Shown piece after piece: positions 36,229-45,533 of a stretch of DNA of 64,000 nucleotides (the first letter of the stretch is position 1; each line of letters opens with the position of its first letter). The stretch lies in assembly GCF_030159255.1 (NCBI RefSeq), contig NZ_BSCT01000016.1, positions 26,396-90,395 of the forward strand. Reading direction: 5' to 3'. A program made the translations under genes and the position numbers. A model generated the notes under the pieces. That model saw only the letters and a list, made by a program, of their open reading frames with translations. It was not told where the DNA came from and searched no databases. Source of the stretch: Bradyrhizobium sp. SSBR45G (GTDB lineage: Bacteria; Pseudomonadota; Alphaproteobacteria; Rhizobiales; Xanthobacteraceae).

Positions 36229-37326
36229 TCAACCCGACGTGCGCACGCGGGCGCGCTCCTCCGTGATGGGAGCGACCTCCACCGTTGCATTGCCGAGCGC
36301 ACGGTCGCGCTCGAACACGAGGCGGACGCGCTGGCCGACCGGCGTCAGCCCGATCAGGTTGCGGACCTGGGTCGCGCTGCGCACCGGCATGTCGTTCGCC
36401 TTCACGATGATGTCGCCCTTGCGCAGGCCCGCCTGTTCGGCGGGAGATCCTGGGGTCACGTCGGCGACCCGCGCCCCCACGACGCGGCCGTCGGCCGCCG
36501 AGTCCAGATCGAGCAGGGTCACGCCGATGCGGCCGCGATCGACGCGTCCGCTGACGGCCAGCTGCTCCATCACCCGCCGCGCCATGTTGATCGGCACGGC
36601 AAAGCCGATGCCGACATTGCCGCCCCCGGGCGAGATGATCGCGGTGTTGATGCCGATCAGCTCGCCGCGCAGATTGATCAGCGCGCCGCCGGAATTGCCG
36701 GGATTGATCGCGGCGTCGGTCTGGATGAAATCCTCATAGCCCTGCTTGCCGAGGCCGGTGCGACCAAGCGCGCTGACGAGGCCCGAGGTCACCGTCTGGC
36801 CCAGCCCGAACGGGTTGCCGACCGCGATCACGAAATCGCCGACCTCGAGCGCGTCGCTGTTGCCGAGTGCAATGGCCCTGAGATCGGCCGGATCGTCGAT
36901 CTGCAACAGTGCGATGTCGGTTGCGGGATCACGTCCGACCAGACGTGCGCCGAATTTGCGGCCGTCCTTGGTCCTGATCTGCGCCATGTCGGCATGTTCG
37001 ACGACGTGGTTCGCCGTCATGACATAGCCGCGCTGCGCATCGACGATCACGCCTGAGCCGGCGGCGCTGATCTGCTTTTCGACCTGCCTGGGGACGTCGG
37101 CGAAGTCCCGGGATCGTGGGTTCAGGTAGAGCGGATTGTCCTGCCGGACCTTGCCCTCGACCGAGATGTTGACGACGGCCGGGGTGACCTCCTTGACCAG
37201 GGGCGCCAGCGTCGGCACCCGGCCGAGCTTGAGGTCCGGGATCTGGGCCAAAGCAGGTGCGGCCAGAAGGCAGAGCACGATCACCGGCATCAGGACCAAA
37301 GGCCGGACACAACGCAGAAGCTGCAT
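36229..37326 (-). CDS. DegP/HtrA-like periplasmic serine protease with one PDZ domain
   Basis: The 365-residue protein has a signal peptide (hydrophobic core about 8-24, cleavage after ALA), a trypsin-like domain with triad His107 (ANHVVEHAD), Asp137 (DPATDIALLQI) and Ser212 (INPGNSGGALIN), and one PDZ domain (about 265-352). It degrades misfolded envelope proteins. The start at 37326 is preferred because GAGGAAAAACG precedes it. It is divergent from groESL, with 222 bases between starts, and so belongs to a protein-quality-control block. One PDZ places it near DegS/HhoA rather than classical DegP with two. Confidence 0.94.
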   Translation of the reverse strand: MQLLRCVRPLVLMPVIVLCLLAAPALAQIPDLKLGRVPTLAPLVKEVTPAVVNISVEGKVRQDNPLYLNPRSRDFADVPRQVEKQISAAGSGVIVDAQRGYVMTANHVVEHADMAQIRTKDGRKFGARLVGRDPATDIALLQIDDPADLRAIALGNSDALEVGDFVIAVGNPFGLGQTVTSGLVSALGRTGLGKQGYEDFIQTDAAINPGNSGGALINLRGELIGINTAIISPGGGNVGIGFAVPINMARRVMEQLAVSGRVDRGRIGVTLLDLDSAADGRVVGARVADVTPGSPAEQAGLRKGDIIVKANDMPVRSATQVRNLIGLTPVGQRVRLVFERDRALGNATVEVAPITEERARVRTSG

Positions 37327-37449
37327 CGTTTTTCCTCGACGGGGGCTGGACGGATTTTGGCGCTGATAGAGCTGGTCAGGACGGCTGCCGCGGTCAAGAG
37401 CCGTCCTGGCAGCCGTTTCCACCGAGTGCCAAAATTTTTTCGTGACCCT

Positions 37450-37478
37450 CTTGAACGAAAACTTCGGCTTTCATAGGT
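37450..37478 (+). promoter_or_regulatory. Candidate heat-shock (RpoH-type) promoter of groESL
   Basis: CTTGAA (37450-37455), 16 bases, CATAGG (37472-37477) resembles the -35/-10 pair of alphaproteobacterial RpoH promoters, with an imperfect -10. The same CTTGAA-N16 pattern occurs before hsp20 (40066-40093). No CIRCE element (TTAGCACTC inverted repeat) is visible, so HrcA control is unlikely. Confidence 0.4.
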
Positions 37479-37479
37479 C

Positions 37480-37530
37480 GATCAGCGCCCGGGAGCCTCA
37501 TGGGGCCCGGGTCCTATGACATCGCTGATC
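37480..37530 (+). promoter_or_regulatory. Leader hairpin in the groES 5' UTR
   Basis: GATCAGCG (37480-37487) pairs perfectly with CGCTGATC (37523-37530), with inner CCCGGG/CCCGGG (37488-37493 and 37506-37511). The structure ends nine bases before the AAGGAGG of groES. It could stabilise the mRNA or modulate translation; the Shine-Dalgarno itself is not inside the stem. Confidence 0.4.
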
Positions 37531-37548
37531 TTTCGAAGGAGGATGTGC

Positions 37549-37863
37549 ATGCATTTCCGTCCATTGCACGACCGCGTGCTCGTGCGCCGCATCGATGCCG
37601 AAGAGAAGACCAAGGGCGGCATCATCATTCCCGACACCGCCAAGGAGAAGCCGCAGGAGGGCGAGATCGTCGCCGCGGGCCCAGGGGCGCGGAATGAGCA
37701 GGGCCAGCTCGTGCCGCTCGACGTGAAGCCGGGAGACCGGGTGCTGTTCGCCAAATGGTCGGGCACCGAGGTCAAGATCGACGGCAAGGATCTCCTGATC
37801 ATGAAGGAGAGCGACCTGCTCGGTATTGTCGAGACCCCCGTGACGGCCAAGAAGGCCGCTTGA
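37549..37863 (+). CDS. groES: Co-chaperonin GroES
   Basis: The 104-residue protein begins MHFRPLHDRVLVRRIDAEEK and contains GGIIIPDTAKEKPQEGEIV (mobile loop) and the LFAKWSGTEVKIDGKDLLIM roof region. It forms the heptameric lid of GroEL. AAGGAGG lies eight bases before the ATG at 37549; an earlier in-frame ATG at 37543 is closer to the Shine-Dalgarno and less likely. It is followed 46 bases later by groEL in a single operon. Confidence 0.97.
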   Translation: MHFRPLHDRVLVRRIDAEEKTKGGIIIPDTAKEKPQEGEIVAAGPGARNEQGQLVPLDVKPGDRVLFAKWSGTEVKIDGKDLLIMKESDLLGIVETPVTAKKAA

Positions 37864-37909
37864 TCACCCGCAGAAACTGACAGTCATCGAAAGAAAGGAG
37901 ACGACGAAC

Positions 37910-39532
<1,623 letters not shown>

Positions 39533-39541
39533 TCGCAATCC

Positions 39542-39571
39542 GCCGTGACGGGCTCGCACGCCCGTCACGGC
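39542..39571 (+). terminator. Terminator hairpin of groESL
   Basis: A perfect 12-bp stem, GCCGTGACGGGC (39542-39553) and GCCCGTCACGGC (39560-39571), encloses a six-base loop. It starts nine bases after the groEL stop. Only a weak A/T tract follows, so it may be an RNA-stabilising hairpin as much as a classic terminator. Confidence 0.65.
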
Positions 39572-39786
39572 TCATCAAAAGAAAGTTAGTAGCTGCGTCA
39601 CCCGGCCGTGGATCGGCCACAACACGCAGCTATCAATCCGAGCTACGACCGCAATCCGTCCAGAGCCGGCCACATTCGTCATCGCGACCGGCCTGTCGAT
39701 GGACCGACGGTCGACGGGAGGTGCGGTTGGGCGCTGTCGCGCCGCCCGGTCTCAATGCAGCGCAGCGCGCGTTTGCAGGGGCTATC

Positions 39787-40017
39787 ATGCCTGCCTGGCA
39801 GTACAATCATCCGCCGCCCAATCCGGTATCCGTCATGGCGATTGCGGATCCAAGGCGGCTGACGAGGTTTCTCATCGAAAGCGAGCAGCGCGTCGTCGCG
39901 CATTGCCAGGCCGTGCTCTCGCGCGGCGACGTCGATCCGCGCGAGCGTGAGCGGCTTGTCAGCGTCTTGCGAGAGGCCACCATGCGGCTGCAACAGCTGT
40001 CGGCCGCGGCAGCTTGA
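39787..40017 (+). CDS. Small hypothetical protein in the heat-shock island
   Basis: The 76-residue frame starts at ATG 39787 with AGGGG eight bases upstream and ends at 40017. The C-terminal two thirds are helical and charged (RRLTRFLIESEQRVVAHCQA, ERERLVSVLREATMRLQQL) with a single Cys. An internal ATG at 39835 would give 60 residues. It lies between groEL and hsp20 on the same strand. No family is recognised. Confidence 0.6.
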   Translation: MPAWQYNHPPPNPVSVMAIADPRRLTRFLIESEQRVVAHCQAVLSRGDVDPRERERLVSVLREATMRLQQLSAAAA

Positions 40018-40065
40018 GGCCTTGGAATAAGCCATCGGCCTCGTGAGAAAAAATTGCGGAAGGCC

Positions 40066-40093
40066 CTTGAAACCTGCCTTCCTTCTTCTAATT
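40066..40093 (+). promoter_or_regulatory. Candidate RpoH-type promoter of hsp20
   Basis: CTTGAA (40066-40071), 16 bases, CTAATT (40088-40093). The spacing equals that of the groES candidate. Transcription would begin near 40100 and yield a 5' UTR of about 135 bases, as expected for a ROSE leader. Confidence 0.45.
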
Positions 40094-40099
40094 CCATCG

Positions 40100-40235
40100 T
40101 TGCCGCTTCGGCGGCGCCGGGTGCCGACAGGGCCCGGCGGTAGTCTGGGCGCTGACCGGTTGTCGGGTTCTCAGAAAGTCCTGCATCGGCTCGGCGCTCC
40201 TTCGTATCCATCTTGCTCTTAAGGAGGACTTGGCT
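40100..40235 (+). promoter_or_regulatory. ROSE-type RNA thermometer in the hsp20 5' UTR
   Basis: The long leader is rich in complementary G/C segments and ends in the ROSE hallmark: a TTGCT motif (40213-40217) placed three bases before AAGGAGG (40221-40227), able to mask the Shine-Dalgarno by imperfect pairing that melts on heating. ROSE elements were first described in Bradyrhizobium small heat-shock genes, which agrees with the organism and the downstream gene. The upstream hairpins are seen only as complementary segments, not folded here. Confidence 0.75.
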
Positions 40236-40685
40236 ATGAGGACGTATGATTTCACCCCGCTGTGGCGCTCGACCATCGGCTTCGACCGCCTGTTCGACTT
40301 GCTCGACGAGACCCAGCGCGCGGTCGATGACAACTATCCCCCTTACAACATCGAGCGGCTCGGCGACGACCGCTATCAGATCTCGCTGGCGCTCGCCGGC
40401 TTCGCCCCGGATGAGCTCGCCATCACGGCCGAGCACAATGTGCTCACCGTGGAGGGCCGCAAGTCCGACAAGGAGACCCGCGAGTACCTGTATCAGGGCA
40501 TCTCGTCGCGGTCCTTCAAGCGGCAGTTCAGTCTCGCCGACTATGTGCAGGTCAGGAGCGCCTTCTTCGACAATGGCCTGCTGCGGATCGAGCTGGTGCG
40601 GGAGATTCCCGAGGCCATGAAGCCGCGGCGCATTACCATCGGCACGGCGCCGGTCGAGCAGATCGCGCAGCAGAAGGCGGCCTGA
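40236..40685 (+). CDS. Small heat shock protein, Hsp20/alpha-crystallin family
   Basis: The 149-residue protein has an N-terminal arm (MRTYDFTPLWRSTIGFDRLF), a central alpha-crystallin domain (about 35-125; NIERLGDDRYQISLALAGFA, LTVEGRKSDKETREYLYQGI, FKRQFSLADYVQV, FFDNGLLRIELVREIP) and a short C-terminal extension without an obvious IxI motif. It holds unfolding proteins for the GroESL and DnaK systems. The ATG at 40236 has AAGGAGG eight bases upstream, inside the ROSE element. Confidence 0.95.
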   Translation: MRTYDFTPLWRSTIGFDRLFDLLDETQRAVDDNYPPYNIERLGDDRYQISLALAGFAPDELAITAEHNVLTVEGRKSDKETREYLYQGISSRSFKRQFSLADYVQVRSAFFDNGLLRIELVREIPEAMKPRRITIGTAPVEQIAQQKAA

Positions 40686-40700
40686 AGGCTCTTTGATCCG

Positions 40701-40728
40701 GGACGCGGGCGGCTTGTTGCCCGCGTCC
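40701..40728 (+). terminator. Terminator hairpin after hsp20
   Basis: GGACGCGGGC (40701-40710) and GCCCGCGTCC (40719-40728) form a perfect 10-bp stem with an eight-base loop, 15 bases after the hsp20 stop. No T-run follows directly. Confidence 0.6.
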
Positions 40729-40772
40729 GTGCACCATCTGTCTCTCGTGAAAGGAGCGTAAGGAGACACGCC

Positions 40773-41312
40773 ATGAGTGAGCGCAGTGTTTCGATCATTG
40801 CGGGCGGCACCGGTTTCCATCCGGTCTCGCACTACGAATGCCCGGCCGACCTGCTGAACGACAGCAGCCTGTCCCCGGCTGAGAAGCGCCTGATCCTGTC
40901 ATCCTGGGCGTCGGACATGTACGCCGTCGAGTCGCAGCCGCATCTGCGCAAGATCCCCGGCATCGGCCGGCCGTTGCACCTGGCCGACGTGCTCGGCGCG
41001 CTGAGGCAGCTCGACCGTGAGGATCAGCCGCCGCGGCCGCGCGGCGGGGCCGCGATGCGCATCGTGCCCCGAGTCGACGTCAACGCCGACGCTGCGGCGG
41101 CGGATGCCGCCCCTGCCGCGGGCGTTCGGCTGCGTCCGGCCGCACGTGTGCGGTTTTCACGCGAAGCCAATGTGCAGCGCTATCGCAAGCTGCTTGCGAC
41201 CCGGCTTGCCGACCACGAGCGTCGCTTCGTCGAGCGGCGGCTCGCGGAGGAGTTGGAGCAGCCGCCCGTGCTGCCGGAGCGGCGGGGCTTTGCGCGGGCC
41301 GGCCGCTGCTGA
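40773..41312 (+). CDS. Conserved-looking hypothetical protein next to hsp20
   Basis: The 179-residue protein has an N-terminal region (FHPVSHYECPADLLNDSSLS, RLILSSWASDMYAVESQPHL, about 15-60) with a short proline-glycine hinge (KIPGIGRPLHLADVLGALRQ), an Ala-rich middle and a basic C-terminal helix. No signal peptide or membrane helix. A strong AAGGAG lies nine bases before the ATG. Its place directly after hsp20, with a shared heat-shock setting, suggests a stress-related role, but no family is recognised. Confidence 0.75.
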   Translation: MSERSVSIIAGGTGFHPVSHYECPADLLNDSSLSPAEKRLILSSWASDMYAVESQPHLRKIPGIGRPLHLADVLGALRQLDREDQPPRPRGGAAMRIVPRVDVNADAAAADAAPAAGVRLRPAARVRFSREANVQRYRKLLATRLADHERRFVERRLAEELEQPPVLPERRGFARAGRC

Positions 41313-41350
41313 CGCCGGTTGCACACCTTCCCGCGAACCTGCGAACGCAA

Positions 41351-41378
41351 AAACGCCGCCCGGAATTGGGCGGCGTTT
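41351..41378. terminator. Bidirectional Rho-independent terminator
   Basis: AAACGCCGCCC (41351-41361) and GGGCGGCGTTT (41368-41378) form a perfect stem around a six-base loop, with A-runs on the left and T-runs at the right. It lies between the convergent hypothetical gene and the class II aldolase gene and can stop transcription from both sides. Confidence 0.85.
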
Positions 41379-41433
41379 GACTTCAGGAAGCGTAGAGGGT
41401 GATGAGTCCTTGTAGCTCAAAAGCCCGCGAACA

Positions 41434-42213
41434 TCAATTCCGGTAGCCCGGATTGACGCGATCGAGCCGGCGCAGCAGCGGCGGCCAGACCAGCTGATTG
41501 GAACGGAGCTCGGCGCGGTCCTCGTTTTCGAACAGCTTGGCATTCTTGTCGATGACATCGTCGCGGACCGGATAGGAGGTCGGTCCGAGCGTGCGGGTGC
41601 GGACCTGGATCGAGCAGGCGCGCTCCAGGTGATACATGCGCTCGAAGGCGGAAGCGACCGAGCGGCCGACCGTCAGCGTGCCGTGATTGCGCAGCAGCAT
41701 ATTGTTCTTTGTGCCGAGATCACGCTGCAGCCGCGGCCGCTCGTCATGGTCCAGCGCCACGCCCTCATAGTCGTGATAGGCGAGGTCGTGGGTGACGTAT
41801 TGCGCGATCTGGTTCAGCGGCAGCAGGCCGTCGGCGCAGCTCGACACCGCGACGCCGTCGAGCGTGTGCAGGTGGATGACGCAGCCGGCATCCTCGCGCA
41901 CCTCGTGGATCGCCGAATGGATGGTGAAGCCCGCCGGGTTGATGCTGTACTCGCTCTCGGAGAGCTGGTTGCCGTAGAGGTCGACCTTGATCAGGCTGGA
42001 GGCGGTGATCTCCTCGAACAGCAGGCCGTAGGGGTTGATCAGGAAATGATGCTCGGGGCCGGGCACGCGGGCCGAGATGTGGGTGTCGACGAGATCGTCC
42101 CAGCCGAACATCGCCACCAGGCGATAGGCGGCCGCGAGGTTGATCCGCTGCGACCACTCCGCTTCCGTCATGTTTGACGGCACTTCCTTGAGGCGGGCTT
42201 CCGCGGGCGACAT
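41434..42213 (-). CDS. Class II aldolase/adducin family protein
   Basis: The 259-residue protein has the zinc-binding HLHT motif (His114, His116 in CVIHLHTLDG) and the downstream RNHGTLTVG histidine, giving the three-His site, with THISARVPGPEHHFLINPYG at the N-terminal substrate pocket. Members are sugar-phosphate aldolases, epimerases or decarboxylases, and adducin-like proteins; the catalytic tyrosine cannot be assigned. No pathway gene is adjacent. The ATG at 42213 is accepted; a second Met at residue 15 is possible. Confidence 0.9.
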   Translation of the reverse strand: MSPAEARLKEVPSNMTEAEWSQRINLAAAYRLVAMFGWDDLVDTHISARVPGPEHHFLINPYGLLFEEITASSLIKVDLYGNQLSESEYSINPAGFTIHSAIHEVREDAGCVIHLHTLDGVAVSSCADGLLPLNQIAQYVTHDLAYHDYEGVALDHDERPRLQRDLGTKNNMLLRNHGTLTVGRSVASAFERMYHLERACSIQVRTRTLGPTSYPVRDDVIDKNAKLFENEDRAELRSNQLVWPPLLRRLDRVNPGYRN

Positions 42214-42319
42214 GGCATTCTCCGATTTCCGAGGGCTGGCCGCAGCCTAAGCGGCCCGCCGCCGCGCGACAAGGCGCGGGGCGGGGAGAGCTGTCATGTC
42301 GTTTGACCGAGCCGGCCGC

Positions 42320-43972
42320 TCAGGGCGCCGGGATCGACAGCAGGCTCGAGATGCTGCGGCCGCGGATGTCGTAGACCCGGGCGAACACGACGTCGTCGCG
42401 CTTGATCTCGACCATCACGGGGGCGGTCAGTCCCTTGCAGTAGAACTCGCCGAGCGTCATGGCGAAGTCGGCCGCATGGCTGTCCCAGCCGATGGTGAAA
42501 TCCGGGCCGAGCGCGACCTGGGCCGGGCGCTGCGGGCCGCACACCGCCACCTTCCATTTGTGCCCGATCGGCGGCACCTCCTGGCGCTCGTCGAGCTGCT
42601 CCTTGAGCCCGTCGGAGGCCTGCTTCAGCGCCAGCCCCCAATAGTCCAGCATGTAGCGCGTATCGGCCTCGCGCACGGTGCCGGCGATGTAGTTGAAGTG
42701 GGTGTACTGGTAGGGATGCAGCCGGATCATCTCCGCCAGCGGCAGCAGCAGCCCGAAGCAGAAGGTGGCGATGGCCACCGGCTGCCAGCTGCGGCGCTCG
42801 TCGGCGTTGAGCCAGGACAACAGCCACGAGAAGGCGACGCCGCCGAGCAGCGCGATCGGCGGGATCACGAATACGAAATGGCGGATGCCGTTGTACAGCG
42901 CCGGGCGTTTGACGATCGCGATCAGGATCGGCAGCGTCGCCGCCAAGGTCAGCATCAACAGGATGCTCTTCTGCCGGGCCGGCATGTCCGGCCGCGACAG
43001 CGACATCAGCGAGGCGACCGCACCGGCCACGAACAGCGCGATCATCAGCTCGGGCAGCTGCAGCGCGAACAGGGTCGGCAGGTACGACCACGGCATGTCC
43101 GGCACCGAGACCAGCGCCCCGTCGAACATCTCCTTCCACGGCTTCTCGAAGAAGTGCGAGAAGTAGGTCAGCGCCCGGAACGGATTGGCAGGCTCGATGA
43201 TCGACCACGGCCAGATCAGGCCCATGATCAGGTAGCCCAGGATCAGTCCGGGAATCAGCATGTAGAGCACTTGGGCGAAGCGGCGGATCGCCTCGCGGGT
43301 ACCCTGCGTACGGTATTCGTCCATGAACAGGGGAATGAAGCCGACCATGGCATAGACGACGGCCATGCCGCCCAGGATGCGGCAGCCGATCGAGAAGCCG
43401 GCGCCGAGACCCAGGATCAGGATGGTGCGGGGCGAGGGGTAGGGATATTCCTCGGCGAGGCGGACGAGGCCCATCAGCAGCACGACCATGGCGACCGCGA
43501 AGGGGGCATCCTTCGGGTTCATGAACATGTGGCCATAGAAGATCGGGCACAGCGCCAGCAGCAGCAGGGCCGACAGGCCGGCCACGGCGCCGCCGATCCG
43601 GCGTGCCAGGCGCCATGTCACGCCCAGTCCGACCAGTCCGACGATCGCGCCGACCAGCCGGCGCGTCTCGAACAGCTCCAGCGGCAGAATCTTGTGCAGC
43701 AGCGCTGCAACCATGTCGAAGCCGCCGCCGTACATATAGAGATTGGCGAACGACAGCGCCGCCTGGTCCCTGAAACCGGAACCGTACATGCGCAGCAAGA
43801 GATCGGCGTATTCGGCATGGGTGTAGTCGTCCCAGCCAAGGCCATAATCCCGGAATGTCAGTCCGGCCACCACCGCGACCGCGGCGAGCACGAACATGGC
43901 AAGATCGTCACAAGTCCGTTCGAGTGTCCGCCGTATCGGCGTCTCGAGGACCGAAGTGGTTATCGATGTCAT
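42320..43972 (-). CDS. Polyprenyl-phosphate-type membrane glycosyltransferase (GT39/ArnT-like)
   Basis: The 550-residue protein has about 10-12 membrane helices and the first-loop acidic motif GLGWDDYTHAEYAD (about 44-57), typical of GT-C enzymes. Further signature parts are the CPIFYGHMFMNPKDAPFA loop and IRHFVFVIPPIALLGG. The last ~110 residues are a soluble C-terminal domain. GT-C enzymes transfer a sugar from polyprenyl phosphate to protein, lipid A or surface polymers. Acceptor and donor are unknown; no polysaccharide genes adjoin. Start ATG at 43972. Confidence 0.88.
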   Translation of the reverse strand: MTSITTSVLETPIRRTLERTCDDLAMFVLAAVAVVAGLTFRDYGLGWDDYTHAEYADLLLRMYGSGFRDQAALSFANLYMYGGGFDMVAALLHKILPLELFETRRLVGAIVGLVGLGVTWRLARRIGGAVAGLSALLLLALCPIFYGHMFMNPKDAPFAVAMVVLLMGLVRLAEEYPYPSPRTILILGLGAGFSIGCRILGGMAVVYAMVGFIPLFMDEYRTQGTREAIRRFAQVLYMLIPGLILGYLIMGLIWPWSIIEPANPFRALTYFSHFFEKPWKEMFDGALVSVPDMPWSYLPTLFALQLPELMIALFVAGAVASLMSLSRPDMPARQKSILLMLTLAATLPILIAIVKRPALYNGIRHFVFVIPPIALLGGVAFSWLLSWLNADERRSWQPVAIATFCFGLLLPLAEMIRLHPYQYTHFNYIAGTVREADTRYMLDYWGLALKQASDGLKEQLDERQEVPPIGHKWKVAVCGPQRPAQVALGPDFTIGWDSHAADFAMTLGEFYCKGLTAPVMVEIKRDDVVFARVYDIRGRSISSLLSIPAP

Positions 43973-44413
43973 GGCTGATAGTGACCCGGCGTCCCCTAAC
44001 GACCCCGCTTCCGCGCTTCAGGCCTGTTTTCCCCGCCTGCGTATAGCGCGTCCCGGTTTCCGAGGTGTCGGAAATCTGCGCGTCACGCTTCCATCGCAGT
44101 GCAGCAGGGGCCCGAATTTCGGCCGCTTGGCGCCATATTGGCACAGTGACATGAACGCGTCCTGAACCATGCGGCTACGGATAAACCCGGAGGAACCTGA
44201 GACGGTTCCGTGGGTTGGCGGGGATTGAATGTGGCGTGATCGTGGCGCATTCAGCCCCGGCAGCGGGCGGATGAGCGTTTCGGCCGAACTTCTGCTGCAA
44301 ATTGTCGCGGATTTCGACTAGAAACCGGTTTCGAGGACGCGGGCAACCGCAGCTAACTAGTGTGATATCGGTCGGGACGCCGTCCGGAACCGACGCATTA
44401 GGGGATGGGTTCG
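43973..44413. other. Divergent intergenic region
   Basis: No gene is supported in 441 bases between the leftward glycosyltransferase and the rightward membrane protein. A hairpin-like GGAACCTGAGACGGTTCC occurs near 44193-44210. The right part near 44320-44370 is AT-rich and probably contains the promoter of the next gene. Confidence 0.45.
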
Positions 44414-45340
44414 ATGATGAGTGCTATGTTGACCGCTGCGGCCATGGTTGTCCTGGCCGGGCTTGCAGCGATCGCTTTTGGAATTCCGAACAAGGAGTTC
44501 AGCATCGGCGGCCTGCTGATCCAGTCGGGAACCCTGGGCGTCTGTAGCGGGCTGATCCTGTTCGGCCTGTATGCGGTGCTCGGCGAGCTCAAGGTCATCT
44601 CGAGCCGGCTGCGGCAGCGCGGGCCCGAATCGGAGGTCCGGCCGTTGCAGCTCCCGGGCCTCGGCAGCAAGGCCGATCTCGAACCTGCCCCGGTGCCCCC
44701 GGCAGAGGACGCATGGCGCGAGGGTGGCTCGCCACGGTCTCGGCCGCGGATGCCGGATCTGTCTTCGCCCCTGTCGTCAGCTCCGTTGTCCCAGGCGCCT
44801 TTGTCGCCACCCCTGCCGTCCTCATTGCGGACCGCGTCTGCTGCGGATCAGGAGGCGGACGATCCGGTTGCCGAGCCTGCCGAGCGGCCCCGGCGCAACC
44901 TGTTGTTTGCATCGACCTCGCGGCGCGAGCGCGAACGCGCCGAAAAGCGCGCCGGCGAACCGATGCCGACGGATTTCCGCTCGCCGCCGCTCAGCGAGCC
45001 GCCTTCTATCCCGCTCGATGAGCCGGCCTCCGAGCCCGCGTCTTCGGGTCTGGACGACACCTGGTCGCGTCCCGAGCGGGCGCGCCCGCCCGAGTCGCTG
45101 CGACCGCCATTCCCCCGCCGATTGGCGCGCGCCGCGCCTGCCTTCGAGCCCGAGCCGGCACCGGCTCCCGAACCCCAGGATCTCGATACGCCGCCCGCGA
45201 GCATCATCAAGTCGGGCGTCGTCGACGGGATGGCCTATTCGCTCTATTCCGACGGCTCGATCGAGGCGCAGATGCCGGAGGGGATGATGCGCTTCGCATC
45301 GATCGACGAGTTGCGCACCCACCTGGAAGGCCGCAGCTGA
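44414..45340 (+). CDS. Two-TM protein with Pro/Ser-rich linker and conserved-looking C-terminal motif, unknown function
   Basis: The ~308-residue protein has two N-terminal hydrophobic helices (about 6-22 and 32-55), a long Pro/Ser/Glu-rich, basic-patch linker (about 75-250) and a short folded C-terminus (about 258-308: IIKSGVVDGMAYSLYSDGSI, EGMMRFASIDELRTHLEGRS). The start at 44414 is preferred because AGGGG is nine bases upstream; ATGs at 44405 and 44417 are alternatives. It precedes the MucR gene on the same strand. Domain families for the tail are not recalled; the linker is low-complexity. Confidence 0.75.
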   Translation: MMSAMLTAAAMVVLAGLAAIAFGIPNKEFSIGGLLIQSGTLGVCSGLILFGLYAVLGELKVISSRLRQRGPESEVRPLQLPGLGSKADLEPAPVPPAEDAWREGGSPRSRPRMPDLSSPLSSAPLSQAPLSPPLPSSLRTASAADQEADDPVAEPAERPRRNLLFASTSRRERERAEKRAGEPMPTDFRSPPLSEPPSIPLDEPASEPASSGLDDTWSRPERARPPESLRPPFPRRLARAAPAFEPEPAPAPEPQDLDTPPASIIKSGVVDGMAYSLYSDGSIEAQMPEGMMRFASIDELRTHLEGRS

Positions 45341-45400
45341 CGCGGCAGCTCGCCGTCAACTGGCATACGGTACACAGTACTGGAATTGGGACAGACGTCT

Positions 45401-45424
45401 CAAGAAGAAGTCCTCACCTTCTTG
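45401..45424 (+). promoter_or_regulatory. Inverted repeat upstream of mucR
   Basis: CAAGAAG (45401-45407), ten bases, CTTCTTG (45418-45424) is a perfect palindrome 110 bases before the MucR start. MucR proteins repress their own genes at AT-rich sites, so this may be an operator. Confidence 0.35.
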
Positions 45425-45533
45425 TCATTTGGCCAGTCATTTGCCCATATTGCTTGGAGAATTGACAGATGACGCAATCACCCGCTTCGGGTGATACTTG
45501 CGAATGAAAGTCAGTGGGCGGGATGAGTTTTCA

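Noticed and set aside
37441..37540. CIRCE (HrcA) operator upstream of groES
   Set aside because: No TTAGCACTC/GAGTGCTAA inverted repeat is present; the hairpin here has a different sequence.
42296..43978. Long plus-strand open frame opposite the GT39-like gene
   Set aside because: It is rich in Gln, Arg, His and Asp with no motif; the minus-strand frame has membrane helices and a GT-C motif. High-GC antisense artefact.
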